Positions 1 to 8,482 are shown, numbered from the stretch's first letter. The stretch: DNA of 64,000 nucleotides from an uncultured Phycisphaerales bacterium (GCA_903857265.1 CAIODZ010000010.1:62001-126000), one strand, 5' to 3'. Notes: generated from the sequence alone by a model not told the origin. Numbers and translations: made by a program.

Positions 1-232
1 CGACTTCGCTTCTCATAACAACCTGACCACAGACCTGGGCTTCGCCGCCGGCGACCTTGACGGCAAATACTTCACCACAGCATGCTATGCGATTACTTTC
101 ACGAATGCTGCACCTAACCCACCCACTTATGTCATCACATGCACGGCAGCCTGTTCTACGAGCACCGACAAACCGACAACGCCCAGTAAGGTAACACTGG
201 ACCAGACCGGGCTATTTACTGAGACACCGTAA
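1..232 (+). CDS. C-terminal end of a pilin-like secreted protein (partial)
   Basis: An open frame enters from the left edge (codons begin at base 2) and ends in TAA at 230-232, giving about 76 residues. The tail contains GDLDGKYFTTACYAITF, then PTYVITCTA, then KVTLDQTGLF. Alternating beta-strand text of the type Y-x-ITATA...VTLDQTG is what one sees at the C-terminus of type IV pilin or pseudopilin globular domains, where it forms the last strands. The N-terminal methylation leader that would prove this lies outside the window, so the pilin assignment is an inference from the tail alone. Two Cys near the end (TCTAAC) could form a disulfide loop. A strong hairpin follows at 286-314. Confidence 0.55.
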   Translation, partial: DFASHNNLTTDLGFAAGDLDGKYFTTACYAITFTNAAPNPPTYVITCTAACSTSTDKPTTPSKVTLDQTGLFTETP

Positions 233-285
233 GCTTAACGCTGGTTTGTGTGGCTTAACTGCCACAGTTTTGATTATGCGGTCAA

Positions 286-314
286 AAGGTGGGGGCCTCA
301 ATGTCCCCCACCTT
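286..314 (+). terminator. Perfect GC-rich hairpin, probable terminator
   Basis: AAGGTGGGGG (286-295) and CCCCCACCTT (305-314) form a perfect 10-bp stem with a 9-nt loop. It lies between two converging genes. There is no long T-tract after it, so it may act as a bidirectional or factor-assisted terminator. Confidence 0.55.
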
Positions 315-339
315 CAATGTTCGATGAGAGGTGAATTGT

Positions 340-1761
340 TCATTCTATCAAACCCCGGAGTTCCACATCGTCAATGTTCCAGCCCGAATAAGGATAAGCC
401 CTGTCGCTAAGGATTTGATAACTCCACCTTATATAAACTTGCGAGTGTCCTGCTGCAATTTGACTGATGTCGTACTGAACTACCTGCCACTGGTTGTCTG
501 TAATCGTTGCCGTGGTAGGATTTAACCAAACAGTTTGCCAAGTGCTTCCGTCATTTGATGCTTCAACTTTGCATTGGACGTAATCTGCTGTATCGGTATT
601 CAACCATCTGGCAAAACTTACTTTGACTGTTTCATAACTATTGCAGTCAAACGGCCCGGCTGTTAGCCGGTATGGCCCGCCGACAGCCAAAGCGTAATCG
701 CCGTTAAGATTGACACCATATACATTCAGGCCCGTGTATGCTGCGTTAGGGTCAGGATACCCGTGTGAACTGCCGCCCATTCCCATTGGTGTTCCGAACT
801 GCCATTGCCCTTCTGTTGTCCAGCCGGGGTCACTGTCGAGCGTAATTTTTACAGAGGGGACATTAACGCTACTACTATTTTTCAGCCAGTTTGAAGCAAG
901 GATTGCAAAATCCTGGAAATCAACTTTACAATCTCCATTTAAATCGCCAGAAATTTGTTCGGAACAAAAGAAGAAACCATGCAACCTGAAGTTGGTATCT
1001 TCGTAACTTCCAACAATTTTGCTGCCGCTAATACCGTTAGCGTATGTATTACTTGCCCCAGGATAGTCCAGAGTAGTCCACGTTGTCCCGTCGTAGAGAA
1101 AACCAAGGCCGTGCAGACCAACAATTCTGCTGATGTTAATGCCATACGCCTCTGTAGCAAAAGCCCCAGGATAGTCCAGAGTAGTCCATGTTGTCCCATT
1201 GTAGAGAAAACCGTGCCCATTACCGGAACTGTCGTAGTAACCTCCAACAATGCTGCTGCCGCTGATACCATTAACGGTTGTATTACTTGCCCCAGGATAG
1301 TCCAGAGTAGTCCACGTTGCCCCGTCGTAGAGAAAACCGTGGACAACACCGCCGTCGCTGTTATGGTACACTCCAACAATGCTGCTGCCGCTAATGCCGC
1401 GAGCCTCTGTAGTAAGTGCCCCAGGATAATCCAGGGTAGTCCATGTTGTCCCGTCGTAGAGAAAACCGTGGCTACCGCCGTGGCTGTTCTGGTACACTCC
1501 AACAATGCTGCTACCGCTAATACTATTTATGATTGTCACAGATGCCCCAGGATAGTTCAGAGTAGTCCATGTTGTCCCGTCGTAGAGAAAACCGTGTATC
1601 CCTAATCTGTCCATGTACCATCCAACAACGTTGCTGCCGCTAATGTCATACGCCTCTGTAATTTTTGCCCCAGGATAGTCCAGAGTAGTCCAAGTGCCAG
1701 CCCTTGCATAACCTGAACTAAAAAGCACTATTACCGAACAAATTGTTATTGACATTTTCAT
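340..1761 (-). CDS. Secreted HAF-repeat protein with dockerin-like repeat and C-terminal jelly-roll-like domain
   Basis: The start is placed at the ATG at 1759-1761 because AAGGAGAAG sits just upstream and the product then opens with a signal peptide (MKMSITICSVIVLFSSGYARA). The frame is open further upstream but reads as non-coding. The 473-aa product has six tandem units of about 42 residues (TTWTTLDYPGA...GISGS.IVG.Y...HGFLYDG), which match the extracellular HAF repeat family. Next comes one dockerin-like calcium-binding motif (DLNGDCKVDFQDFAILASNW) at about residue 280-300, and then a domain of about 170 residues with aromatic strand patterns ending WNIDDVEL, as in MAM/jelly-roll adhesive domains. 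Probable role: exported surface or matrix protein; the ligand is unknown. The gene converges on the pilin-like gene to its left. Confidence 0.8.
   Translation of the reverse strand: MKMSITICSVIVLFSSGYARAGTWTTLDYPGAKITEAYDISGSNVVGWYMDRLGIHGFLYDGTTWTTLNYPGASVTIINSISGSSIVGVYQNSHGGSHGFLYDGTTWTTLDYPGALTTEARGISGSSIVGVYHNSDGGVVHGFLYDGATWTTLDYPGASNTTVNGISGSSIVGGYYDSSGNGHGFLYNGTTWTTLDYPGAFATEAYGINISRIVGLHGLGFLYDGTTWTTLDYPGASNTYANGISGSKIVGSYEDTNFRLHGFFFCSEQISGDLNGDCKVDFQDFAILASNWLKNSSSVNVPSVKITLDSDPGWTTEGQWQFGTPMGMGGSSHGYPDPNAAYTGLNVYGVNLNGDYALAVGGPYRLTAGPFDCNSYETVKVSFARWLNTDTADYVQCKVEASNDGSTWQTVWLNPTTATITDNQWQVVQYDISQIAAGHSQVYIRWSYQILSDRAYPYSGWNIDDVELRGLIE
1010..1710 (-). repeat. Six-copy tandem repeat inside the HAF-repeat gene (period about 126 bp)
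   Basis: A near-identical core (CCCCAGGATAGTCCAGAG on the plus strand) begins at 1057, 1164, 1290, 1419, 1545 and 1668, giving spacings of 107, 126, 129, 126 and 123 bp. All spacings that differ from 126 do so by multiples near 3, which keeps the frame. The low divergence at DNA level points to recent duplication or ongoing homogenisation. Confidence 0.9.
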
Positions 1762-1925
1762 TTTCTTCTCCTTTTCAGCCGCTTGCCGTCGCCAAACGGC
1801 AATGCTGCATATTATTCCACTCCTAAATAGGACTAAATGAATTATCGGCTTTTTCGTTATTTGAACCACAGCGAAAGCGGGCCAATTATTGCCATTTAAT
1901 ACACTGTAAGATATACTTTTAGGTA

Positions 1926-2642
1926 ATGGAAAAAGCGGAAAAAAGAAAAGTACTCGGAGGGAATGAATTCCCTGAGTTTTGTTACAAGGCATACCACAAC
2001 GAAGATTATGCAAAACAATTCATAGATAGCGGCAAATTTCGCTTGAACTGCCTCGGTTACTGTCGAAATATGGAAGACGCATCGCGTCGCGATCCGACTG
2101 AGGGCCGAGGGCATACAAAAGAACCGGGTATCGTAACTGAGGCTTGGGTCTCCCCGAATCCTGCGGAAAAAACTATATGGACGAAAAAACAGGGCTACCA
2201 AGAACATCATATTGAGTTTGGCAACGCAACTTTTTGTTTTTGTACATGTTTGCCTAAGGTAGATTTCAATCATATGTCCACCACTTTTGGCAAATACATC
2301 GTTAAAATCGACGAGCCTCAGAAATTAGCTGAGGATATCAATGACTTCTTTATTAGCAAAGGTCAGAGGTTTCAGATTGAGGGCTGTAGGGTTATTTATA
2401 ACAAAGGACAAGAACTGGAGAGGAAACTTACAAACAATGAAAGAATAGATTTATCCTACAAACAAAAACCAGTAAGTTTTGGGCCAGATTGCGAGTTTCG
2501 TATTGTTGCTATAAAATTTGGAGAACCATGCCCGGACGAATGTAAATATCTCGGTGGGCAATTCGAAGCAGTAGAACCGGCGTGCAAATTTATCGAGGTT
2601 AACCTAAATAAACCATTGAAATATCTAAACCTGATGAAGTAA
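1926..2642 (+). CDS. Hypothetical protein, 238 aa
   Basis: I do not recognise the family with confidence. The product has no signal peptide or membrane segment and is probably cytosolic. Its N-terminal third carries a striking pattern, FIDSGKFRLNCLGYCRNMED followed by ASRRDPTEG, that is reminiscent of small cytosolic proteins related to DUF2971, but that link is tentative. Cysteines cluster in CFCTC (about residues 106-110) and PCPDEC (about 203-208). The start ATG at 1926 has only a weak ribosome-binding site (TTTAGGTA). The gene looks more AT-rich than its neighbours, stands alone, and is followed at once by GGGGTCAGGAGTC and a MITE-like repeat, which fits an acquired gene. Confidence 0.6.
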   Translation: MEKAEKRKVLGGNEFPEFCYKAYHNEDYAKQFIDSGKFRLNCLGYCRNMEDASRRDPTEGRGHTKEPGIVTEAWVSPNPAEKTIWTKKQGYQEHHIEFGNATFCFCTCLPKVDFNHMSTTFGKYIVKIDEPQKLAEDINDFFISKGQRFQIEGCRVIYNKGQELERKLTNNERIDLSYKQKPVSFGPDCEFRIVAIKFGEPCPDECKYLGGQFEAVEPACKFIEVNLNKPLKYLNLMK

Positions 2643-2682
2643 AAAAGGGGTCAGGAGTCGTTTTTTTAACTATCTTTTCTGA

Positions 2683-2779
2683 ACGCTGAAAGCCACTTTT
2701 TGTTAATTTAGGTAACTTGCCTTTCGACTGACACACACAAAAAGGTGGGGCAAGTAGGGGCAAGTACCGTTTTCAGCGT
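2683..2779. repeat. MITE-like imperfect palindromic repeat, copy 1
   Basis: The 97-bp element is bounded by ACGCTGAAA (2683-2691) and TTTCAGCGT (2771-2779), which are inverted repeats. An inner pair, GGTAACTTGCC (2711-2721) and GGCAAGTACC (2759-2768), is also inverted. The reverse complement closely matches 31397-31483. No transposase is encoded. It lies between the hypothetical gene and arfB. Confidence 0.75.
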
Positions 2780-2791
2780 AAAATGAACGGT

Positions 2792-3211
2792 TTAATCAAA
2801 AGCGACGGATTTTCTCAACTGTTTAATTTCACTTCGGCGGCGCTTGCGGAGAAGGCGTTTCCTTTTTTCGCCGTGCGGAACGTCGGTTTCCTTTCTAACA
2901 GGTATATCTCTCAAGGCGAATTTGAGCAGCTCGACGAGACGGTTTTGTGCGGATTTACGGTTTGCGCTTTGGGTCCTGTGCATCTGTGAGACAACCGTCA
3001 AAAATCCATCATCCGAAATTCGTGATGAAAGCCGGTCAAACAGGAGTCCTTTTTGCTCAGCCGACAGGCCTCGGCTGTGGTCTATATTGAAAAGAAGCGT
3101 AACGCGGGTATTGAGTTTGTTGACGTTCTGCCCGCCGGGACCGGCGCTGCGGGAGAATCTGTAAACGATATCACCCTCACTGATGACCGTATCAGCGGTT
3201 ATCCGAATCAT
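2792..3211 (-). CDS. arfB: Alternative ribosome-rescue factor ArfB (class-I release-factor-like peptidyl-tRNA hydrolase)
   Basis: This 139-aa protein matches the YaeJ/ArfB family in size and motif order. The catalytic GGQ tripeptide sits at residues 26-28 in the context SAGPGGQNVNK, and the C-terminus is a basic tail (GEKRKRLLRKRRRSEIKQLRK) that in this family enters the empty mRNA channel of stalled ribosomes. It lacks the codon-recognition domain of full release factors. Known family role: hydrolysis of peptidyl-tRNA on ribosomes stalled without a stop codon. It starts 20 bp after the stop of the aldo/keto reductase gene, so the two are probably co-transcribed. Confidence 0.9.
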   Translation of the reverse strand: MIRITADTVISEGDIVYRFSRSAGPGGQNVNKLNTRVTLLFNIDHSRGLSAEQKGLLFDRLSSRISDDGFLTVVSQMHRTQSANRKSAQNRLVELLKFALRDIPVRKETDVPHGEKRKRLLRKRRRSEIKQLRKSVAFD

Positions 3212-3231
3212 AACTTGCTTTTCCGCACTGT

Positions 3232-4491
3232 TTAGGCCAGTTTGGCTGCCGCGTCCGCGATGAGTTTGCCTATCTGCATACGGTTCGGGCAGACGTGTTC
3301 CGCAGCGCTGTAATCGACGCTCAGCAGACGCTGTTTTACGTCAGCCGGAATCTCAGCGAACACCGCTTTGGCGTGGGCAATATCGCCGTAGCTGTCGTGA
3401 TACATCAATGCCCGCATAATATCGCCGACCGGAACGCCCAAAGCTACCGGCTCGCAAATATGCGCGCAGCCCGCGCAATATCCGCTGCAAGTCGCCTGTG
3501 CGTATTGTTTGAGCACATCCATATCTTCGGCGGCAAGTTTGGTTTTATCGTGTGCGACGGCGATATTACTCATCAGCATCGTTGTGCTGGTCATCGCCGA
3601 GCAAACACTGCTGAACCGCTGGTCATCCATAACCGCCTTAATTTTCGCCTGGCCTTCGGTGAAGCCCTTTTCGAGGAAATGAGCGAGCATTTTTCTGTCA
3701 GCTTCTGCTTCAGCCGCAACAGCATTGGGGTCCGTATTCGGGCCTCGTTGTCGCATCGCCTGCGTCTTCATCGCGATAAGGCCGATACCCGCCTTGTTGC
3801 ATGCATCTATTGCGTCCTGCATCTGCTTGTCCTGCGAAAGCCGGAAATTGTATGACGTCATTATGGCGTCAATCCAGTCGAGCTTCGAGGCGGCCATAAG
3901 ACACTGAGGCATATTCTGGTGGGTGGTAAAGCCGAAGTGTTTTATCACGCCTCGCTTCTTGGCGTCCTCGGCCCATTTCTTAATGTCATCGGTGAATCGC
4001 ACCATATCATTTACCATATAAACGCCGAAATACAGGTCGATGCAATTCGTATTAAGCTGCTTCAGTGACGTTTGCAGGCATTTTTCCAAATCGTCGGGCG
4101 TTTTCGATTTGTTTTCCTTTGTAACGAGGAATATATCTTTTCTGAGTTCGGGATTTTTGGCGATAAATTCGCCGATGCTTCGTTCACTCGTCCCGTTTCC
4201 TGCCGCAAGCGACGTGTCCCAGTAATTCACGCCCCAGTCGAGCGACTGCCTCAAAACCGCCGGCTCACCTGGCCTGCCCAGCCCCAGCGACAGTACGGGG
4301 ACCTCGACGCCCGTTTTACCGAGTTTTCGTTTCGGCACTTTTTGAATTGTGGGCTGCGCCGCCGGCACATTCGGCCCATTGGCGTCAGCGGCTTTTACTT
4401 TGGCCGCTGTGATTACGCTGCCCACGCCAACCAGTCCCGCTGTCTTCAGAAAATTCCTGCGATTGATTCTTTTATCATCTTGTCTCGACAT
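3232..4491 (-). CDS. Tat-exported aldo/keto reductase family protein with C-terminal Cys cluster
   Basis: The start ATG at 4489-4491 is preferred over one 9 codons upstream because GGAGG lies 9 nt before it and the product then begins with a Tat signal (RRNFLKTAG, followed by a hydrophobic stretch ending at AKVKA). The mature protein has the aldo/keto reductase TIM-barrel pattern (RKLGKTGVEVPVLSLGLG; DWGVNYWDTS; KHFGFTTH). Near the C-terminus GYCAGCAHIC resembles an Fe-S ligand cluster seen in predicted oxidoreductases of this family that end in a ferredoxin-like segment, although only three Cys are closely spaced here. Predicted location: periplasm. The substrate is unknown. It is probably first in a two-gene unit with arfB. 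Confidence 0.82.
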   Translation of the reverse strand: MSRQDDKRINRRNFLKTAGLVGVGSVITAAKVKAADANGPNVPAAQPTIQKVPKRKLGKTGVEVPVLSLGLGRPGEPAVLRQSLDWGVNYWDTSLAAGNGTSERSIGEFIAKNPELRKDIFLVTKENKSKTPDDLEKCLQTSLKQLNTNCIDLYFGVYMVNDMVRFTDDIKKWAEDAKKRGVIKHFGFTTHQNMPQCLMAASKLDWIDAIMTSYNFRLSQDKQMQDAIDACNKAGIGLIAMKTQAMRQRGPNTDPNAVAAEAEADRKMLAHFLEKGFTEGQAKIKAVMDDQRFSSVCSAMTSTTMLMSNIAVAHDKTKLAAEDMDVLKQYAQATCSGYCAGCAHICEPVALGVPVGDIMRALMYHDSYGDIAHAKAVFAEIPADVKQRLLSVDYSAAEHVCPNRMQIGKLIADAAAKLA

Positions 4492-4569
4492 GTCCTTATA
4501 CCTCCAAATCGATAACAACTGTTTTGTCTGACCGCGCGGTTACTGCCGCGTAATGGCACAAGCCATCCC

Positions 4570-5328
4570 TTACGGGAGCCGGTCATCCTGTCCTAAGTTA
4601 ATATATTCGGGCGGTATTGTCAAATCGGGCGGCCTTTGAGCAAGCATTGTCAGGTAGATTGCCTGCTGCTTTTCACTGTTTGCGCCGGAGAAAATGAAAA
4701 GGCCAATCAGCGCAAGCCACGGATTGTAGAAAAACCCGAGAACGACAAAAAGCACGGCTATCGCTTTGCCGATTGTTACCGCCCACAACGTGGCTCGCAG
4801 AAAACCAAATTTCAGCGCGAGGATGCTTCTAAAAACCCTACCCCCGTCCATAGGCAGCGCCGGAATAAGGTTGAATATCGCCAGCATTATATTGGCAGCA
4901 ATAAGGTCAAAGATAAACATCTCGGAAGCGGTCAGATTGGAGTGATTTTTAAGAGCGACAGCCATTGACGAGCCACCAACCAGAGCAAGCAAAATCGCTA
5001 TCACGATATTGGTGGCCGGGCCCACGATTGATATCACTATTTCCTGCAACGGCTTGTTCGGCATCATATCGATTGTCGCTACGCCACCAATGGGCAGCAG
5101 CATAATGCTCTTCGGCTCTCTGCCAAAACGGCGGGCGACCAAACTGTGCGAAAGCTCGTGAATGACCACGCAGGCGAATATGGCGCACACAAACAGCACC
5201 GATAACCCGGCCTGCCCAAAGCCCTCCTTTATATCCGAGAAGAACACAAACAGCGGAAGCAGAAAGAACGTCAGGTGAATGCGGAGTTTTATGCCGAATA
5301 TCCGGCCTGCACTTATCGACCATTTCAT
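4570..5328 (-). CDS. Site-2 protease-like M50 family membrane metalloprotease
   Basis: The 252-aa polytopic membrane protein has the zinc-binding HELSH motif at residues 57-61 in a hydrophobic segment and the partner motif NLIPALPMDGGR at about 153-164, where the Asp supplies the third metal ligand. It is shorter than family members that carry C-terminal CBS domains and has none. Members of this family cut substrates within the membrane. The substrate here is unknown, and no adjacent anti-sigma factor suggests one. It lies about 90 bp downstream of the flavoprotein gene on the same strand and may be the last gene of that run. Confidence 0.88.
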   Translation of the reverse strand: MKWSISAGRIFGIKLRIHLTFFLLPLFVFFSDIKEGFGQAGLSVLFVCAIFACVVIHELSHSLVARRFGREPKSIMLLPIGGVATIDMMPNKPLQEIVISIVGPATNIVIAILLALVGGSSMAVALKNHSNLTASEMFIFDLIAANIMLAIFNLIPALPMDGGRVFRSILALKFGFLRATLWAVTIGKAIAVLFVVLGFFYNPWLALIGLFIFSGANSEKQQAIYLTMLAQRPPDLTIPPEYINLGQDDRLP

Positions 5329-5415
5329 AAAGCAACGGTTTCCATATAAATAAAATTTTACCGATTATACGAGCGATTGCCGCAACGGGTGCTAAAGTTT
5401 GTGGGTAACAATCGG

Positions 5416-5970
5416 TTAATCCGCCAGCCGTTTGCCCAGCTCATACGCTTCATTCAGCCGGTCCGGCTTTTTGAGAATATCGCCCTTCTCGCCCACCCCG
5501 CCCGCAACTACGCTGCCGACCAATCGCATCTCAAGATAGTCGAATGACTTTTCAAAAAGCTCGACAAGGGGTCTTGCTGTGTCGAGGTCGTCGTCTTCGA
5601 AAGGTATTATTGTGGCCGCGTTTTTGCCTTTTATTTTTACCCTGTTTTCGGGGCAGTTGAAATATACGAACCGGTCGATAAATGCCTTCATAATCGCCGT
5701 AGGCCCAAACCAGTAAACGGGCGTGCCAAATACAATCGCGTCGCTTTCGCTTATTTTCTGATACAGGCCGAGCATATCGTCGCGTTTACAGCAGGATTTG
5801 CCCTTCCAGCAGACGTGACAGCCATCGCACTCGCGGATATTCAGGTCGGCAAGAAAAATCGTATCAACTTGTGCGCCTTTCGACGCTGCCCCTTCCGCCA
5901 GTTTACGAACAAGCAAATCGGTATTGCCTCCCTTGCGGGGACTTCCCATAACAACCAAGATTTTTTTCAT
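5416..5970 (-). CDS. NADPH-dependent FMN reductase / flavodoxin-like protein
   Basis: The 184-aa protein opens with KILVVMGSPRKGGNTDLL, the phosphate-binding loop typical of NADPH-dependent FMN reductases and iron-sulfur flavoproteins. A Cys-rich segment follows (ECDGCHVCWKGKSCCKRDD, about residues 48-66), where iron-sulfur flavoproteins carry a compact Cys cluster. GTPVYWFGPTAIMKAFIDR is the conserved flavin-side motif. It probably acts as a cytosolic electron-transfer flavoprotein; the partner is unknown. The gene starts 22 bp after the GH29 stop, consistent with a murA-GH29-flavoprotein transcript. An AAAGGAAAC element serves as ribosome-binding site. Confidence 0.87.
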   Translation of the reverse strand: MKKILVVMGSPRKGGNTDLLVRKLAEGAASKGAQVDTIFLADLNIRECDGCHVCWKGKSCCKRDDMLGLYQKISESDAIVFGTPVYWFGPTAIMKAFIDRFVYFNCPENRVKIKGKNAATIIPFEDDDLDTARPLVELFEKSFDYLEMRLVGSVVAGGVGEKGDILKKPDRLNEAYELGKRLAD

Positions 5971-5992
5971 TGTCGTATGTTTCCTTTACTCT

Positions 5993-7087
5993 TCATTTCA
6001 GATTTAACTGCTTTGCTGCCGCCGACAGATTCTGGCGGTTATAATCAGGTATAACACCGGTTATATCCGGGCCTGCATTGAGCAGCAGATTTGCCTGCGT
6101 CTTTCTCGCCCTCTGATACCAGTCACAGATTGTCGCTACCGACGGCTGTTTCGCATCGTCGCCTTTTTTCCAGAACCAGCCCGGCGCAAGAGAATCGCAG
6201 TATTCCAGCGGCAAATATACCTTTCGGCCGTTGGCCCCGGTAAAAATTTGGTCTGTAATCGGCTCACAGATTTTCCCATTCCGGACAAAGTCAAAACGTT
6301 CCGCCGTGCGAACATCCAAGGGAAGATATTTCACCCGGCCCGGACTGTCGCTGCTGGAATTGTTCAGGACGAGGCAATCCGGCTGCAATTTATGAACGAG
6401 CTTATAAAGCTCATTCCACTCCCATCTTTCTCCGTGCTTTAGCCCGCTGCTGGGGTTCTTTTCCCAATTCGGATCCCAGGGCCAATCTCTCGTTGGGTGG
6501 TCCTTCACCCATGCCCCATCAAACCAGAGCTCCAGCACGTCACCGTAATCGGTAAGCAGCTCGGTGACCTGGTTTCGTACGTATTCATTATAGACCTGGT
6601 CATCTCTAAACTGTCGAAAATTATTGTCAATCAGGCAATAATAGAATCCGGTTTCGAGTCCCGCTTTTCTAAATTCATCGACAAACAGGCGAGCGATGTC
6701 CTTTTTTACGGAAGAGTTCTTTACCGAATATTCGGTGTGTTTGCTTGGCCAGAGGCAGAAGCCATCGACGTGCTTGGACGTAAGCACGGCGTATTTCATA
6801 CCGGCTTCGGCTGCGACGCCCGCCCACTGCGCGACATCCAGCTTTTCAAATACGACTTTTTCGGGCGGAAATCGGCCGTCCCCATAGCTGACGCCTCTGA
6901 TTGTGTTGGGGCCAAAATGAATGAACATCCCGTAACCTAATTTCATCCAGGCCGCCTGCGGCTTTGTCGGTTTCACATCTGTATTGCTTTCTTCGGCCGT
7001 GGCATATTCGGCGGCAAGAGCGGTTGCGACCGCGGCATAACCGGTGAGCCGGAGGAAATTTCTTCTTGAAATATTTCTCCATCTCAT
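5993..7087 (-). CDS. Tat-exported alpha-L-fucosidase-like glycoside hydrolase (GH29)
   Basis: The start ATG at 7085-7087 is chosen because GGAG lies 8 nt upstream and it begins a Tat signal peptide (SRRNFLRLTG, cleavage near AEYATAEE). The mature domain carries GH29 hallmarks: WMKLGYGMFIHFGPNT, the GMKYAVLTSKHVDGFCLW segment, and VLELWFDGAW with the Asp in the position of the catalytic nucleophile. A C-terminal carbohydrate-binding module, present in some GH29 enzymes, is absent. It probably acts in the periplasm on fucosylated glycans; the exact linkage cannot be read from sequence. It sits between murA (25 bp upstream) and the flavoprotein gene. Confidence 0.88.
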   Translation of the reverse strand: MRWRNISRRNFLRLTGYAAVATALAAEYATAEESNTDVKPTKPQAAWMKLGYGMFIHFGPNTIRGVSYGDGRFPPEKVVFEKLDVAQWAGVAAEAGMKYAVLTSKHVDGFCLWPSKHTEYSVKNSSVKKDIARLFVDEFRKAGLETGFYYCLIDNNFRQFRDDQVYNEYVRNQVTELLTDYGDVLELWFDGAWVKDHPTRDWPWDPNWEKNPSSGLKHGERWEWNELYKLVHKLQPDCLVLNNSSSDSPGRVKYLPLDVRTAERFDFVRNGKICEPITDQIFTGANGRKVYLPLEYCDSLAPGWFWKKGDDAKQPSVATICDWYQRARKTQANLLLNAGPDITGVIPDYNRQNLSAAAKQLNLK

Positions 7088-7112
7088 AAAATGCTCCAAG
7101 CCGCTTTTCGCC

Positions 7113-8390
7113 CTATACTGAGCCGTCACCCTCACGGGTTATTTTTGCGCCTACGGGATTTAGCCGCTCCTCGATTTTTTCGTAGCCGCGGTCGATGTGA
7201 TAAACCCTGTTGATAATAGTCGTCCCTTCTGCTGCCAGCGCCGCGATGACAAGGGCCGCCGACGCGCGCAGGTCCGACGCCATAACAGGCGCAGCGACAA
7301 GTTTCTTGACCCCCGATACAATTACAGCCGCGCCCTCTTTTCGCAGGTCGGCTGCCATTCTCGCAAGCTCCGCGACGTGCATAAACCTGTCCGGGAAAAT
7401 CTTCTCAATTATAATGCTGTTTCCCTCCGCCAACGCGAGCAACGCCATAAACTGTGCCTGAAGGTCGGTAGGAAAACCGGGATAGGGCTGGGTCGTGATA
7501 TCCGTCGGCCTGACATGCCCTGAGCAGGCGACGATACAGCCGGAATTTTCGGCCTCGACGGTAACACCGATATTGCGAAGTTTGTCAACCACCGCCATCA
7601 GGTCTCCGAGCCGGCAGTTTTGTATGTGCAGACAACCCTTTGTAATCGCTGCCGCCGCCATAAATGTCCCCGCCTCAATCCGGTCAGGTATAACATCGTA
7701 TTCGAATGGCTTAAGCTGCTTGACTCCCTCGATTATCAGACGAGGGCTTCCGATACCGGTAATTTTTGCGCCCATTTTATTGAGGCAGTTCGCTAAATCC
7801 GTAACTTCCGGTTCACAGGCAGCGGATTCAATCACCGTCGTGCCTTTGGCCAACGTCGCCGCCATCATCACGTTTGCCGTGCCCAGAACGGTCGAGCCGA
7901 AAGGCCCGCCCAGAAATATCTCCCTGCCCCGTAAGCCCTTGGTCGCATCCGCGACGATGTAGCCATTTTCGAGGTCAATCTGAACCCCCAGCTCGCGCAG
8001 TCCGCGAATGTGAATATCGACCGGGCGATAACCGATTGCGCATCCGCCGGGCATCGAGACCTGCGCCTTGCCGCATCTCGCCAAAAGCGGGCCGAGGATG
8101 CAGATTCCCGCGCGCATCTTGCGGACGATGTCGTATTCGCCCACGGGTTTGCCTATTGATGTTGAGTCGATAGTTATATCACCATTGGCTGCTGTTGTGA
8201 CCTTGCAGCCGATGTCCACGAGCAATTGTCCGAAGACCGATATATCCGAAAGACGGGGAGCGCCCCTCAGGACTGATTTGCCCGGCGCCAGTATCGCCGC
8301 AGCCATAATCGGCAGCGCAGCGTTCTTCGACCCGTTGACGGATACCGTGCCCGAAAGACGAACCGGTCCTTCGATTCGAAATATGTCCAT
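7113..8390 (-). CDS. murA: UDP-N-acetylglucosamine 1-carboxyvinyltransferase MurA
   Basis: MurA transfers enolpyruvate from PEP to UDP-GlcNAc, the first committed step of peptidoglycan synthesis in the cytosol. The start at 8388-8390 gives MDIFRIEGPVRLSGTVSVNG, the standard N-terminus, with AAGGA upstream; the frame is open about 70 codons further but that part is not MurA. The conserved SKNAALP loop (residues 21-27) and active-site Cys117 in PGGCAIGYRPVD are present, the latter being the residue attacked by fosfomycin. Length is 425 aa, usual for the family. Its presence shows that this planctomycete encodes at least the first step of peptidoglycan synthesis. Confidence 0.96.
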   Translation of the reverse strand: MDIFRIEGPVRLSGTVSVNGSKNAALPIMAAAILAPGKSVLRGAPRLSDISVFGQLLVDIGCKVTTAANGDITIDSTSIGKPVGEYDIVRKMRAGICILGPLLARCGKAQVSMPGGCAIGYRPVDIHIRGLRELGVQIDLENGYIVADATKGLRGREIFLGGPFGSTVLGTANVMMAATLAKGTTVIESAACEPEVTDLANCLNKMGAKITGIGSPRLIIEGVKQLKPFEYDVIPDRIEAGTFMAAAAITKGCLHIQNCRLGDLMAVVDKLRNIGVTVEAENSGCIVACSGHVRPTDITTQPYPGFPTDLQAQFMALLALAEGNSIIIEKIFPDRFMHVAELARMAADLRKEGAAVIVSGVKKLVAAPVMASDLRASAALVIAALAAEGTTIINRVYHIDRGYEKIEERLNPVGAKITREGDGSV

Positions 8391-8482
8391 ATCTATTTTC
8401 CTTGAAAAGCTAAATCGACTTCGTATATGGTAATACAAACGGCTGTTTTTATCAATACTTGTACACCTAAGGTAGTGAGGCA

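Noticed and set aside
955-1605. Long open frame antisense to the HAF-repeat gene, and another overlapping in a third frame
   Set aside because: They arise because the tandem repeat has a period divisible by three; they lack ribosome-binding sites and family features.
1010-1710. Regularly spaced repeats, considered as a CRISPR array
   Set aside because: The units are 126 bp, coding and nearly identical throughout, with no spacers and no cas genes.
1762-2013. N-terminal extension of the HAF-repeat protein
   Set aside because: The good ribosome-binding site and signal peptide start at 1761; the extension is not protein-like.
3232-4491. Classical ferredoxin-type 4Fe-4S domain at the end of the aldo/keto reductase
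   Set aside because: Only a compact CxxCxxxC-like group is present and the full four-Cys spacing is not clear, so only a Cys cluster is reported.
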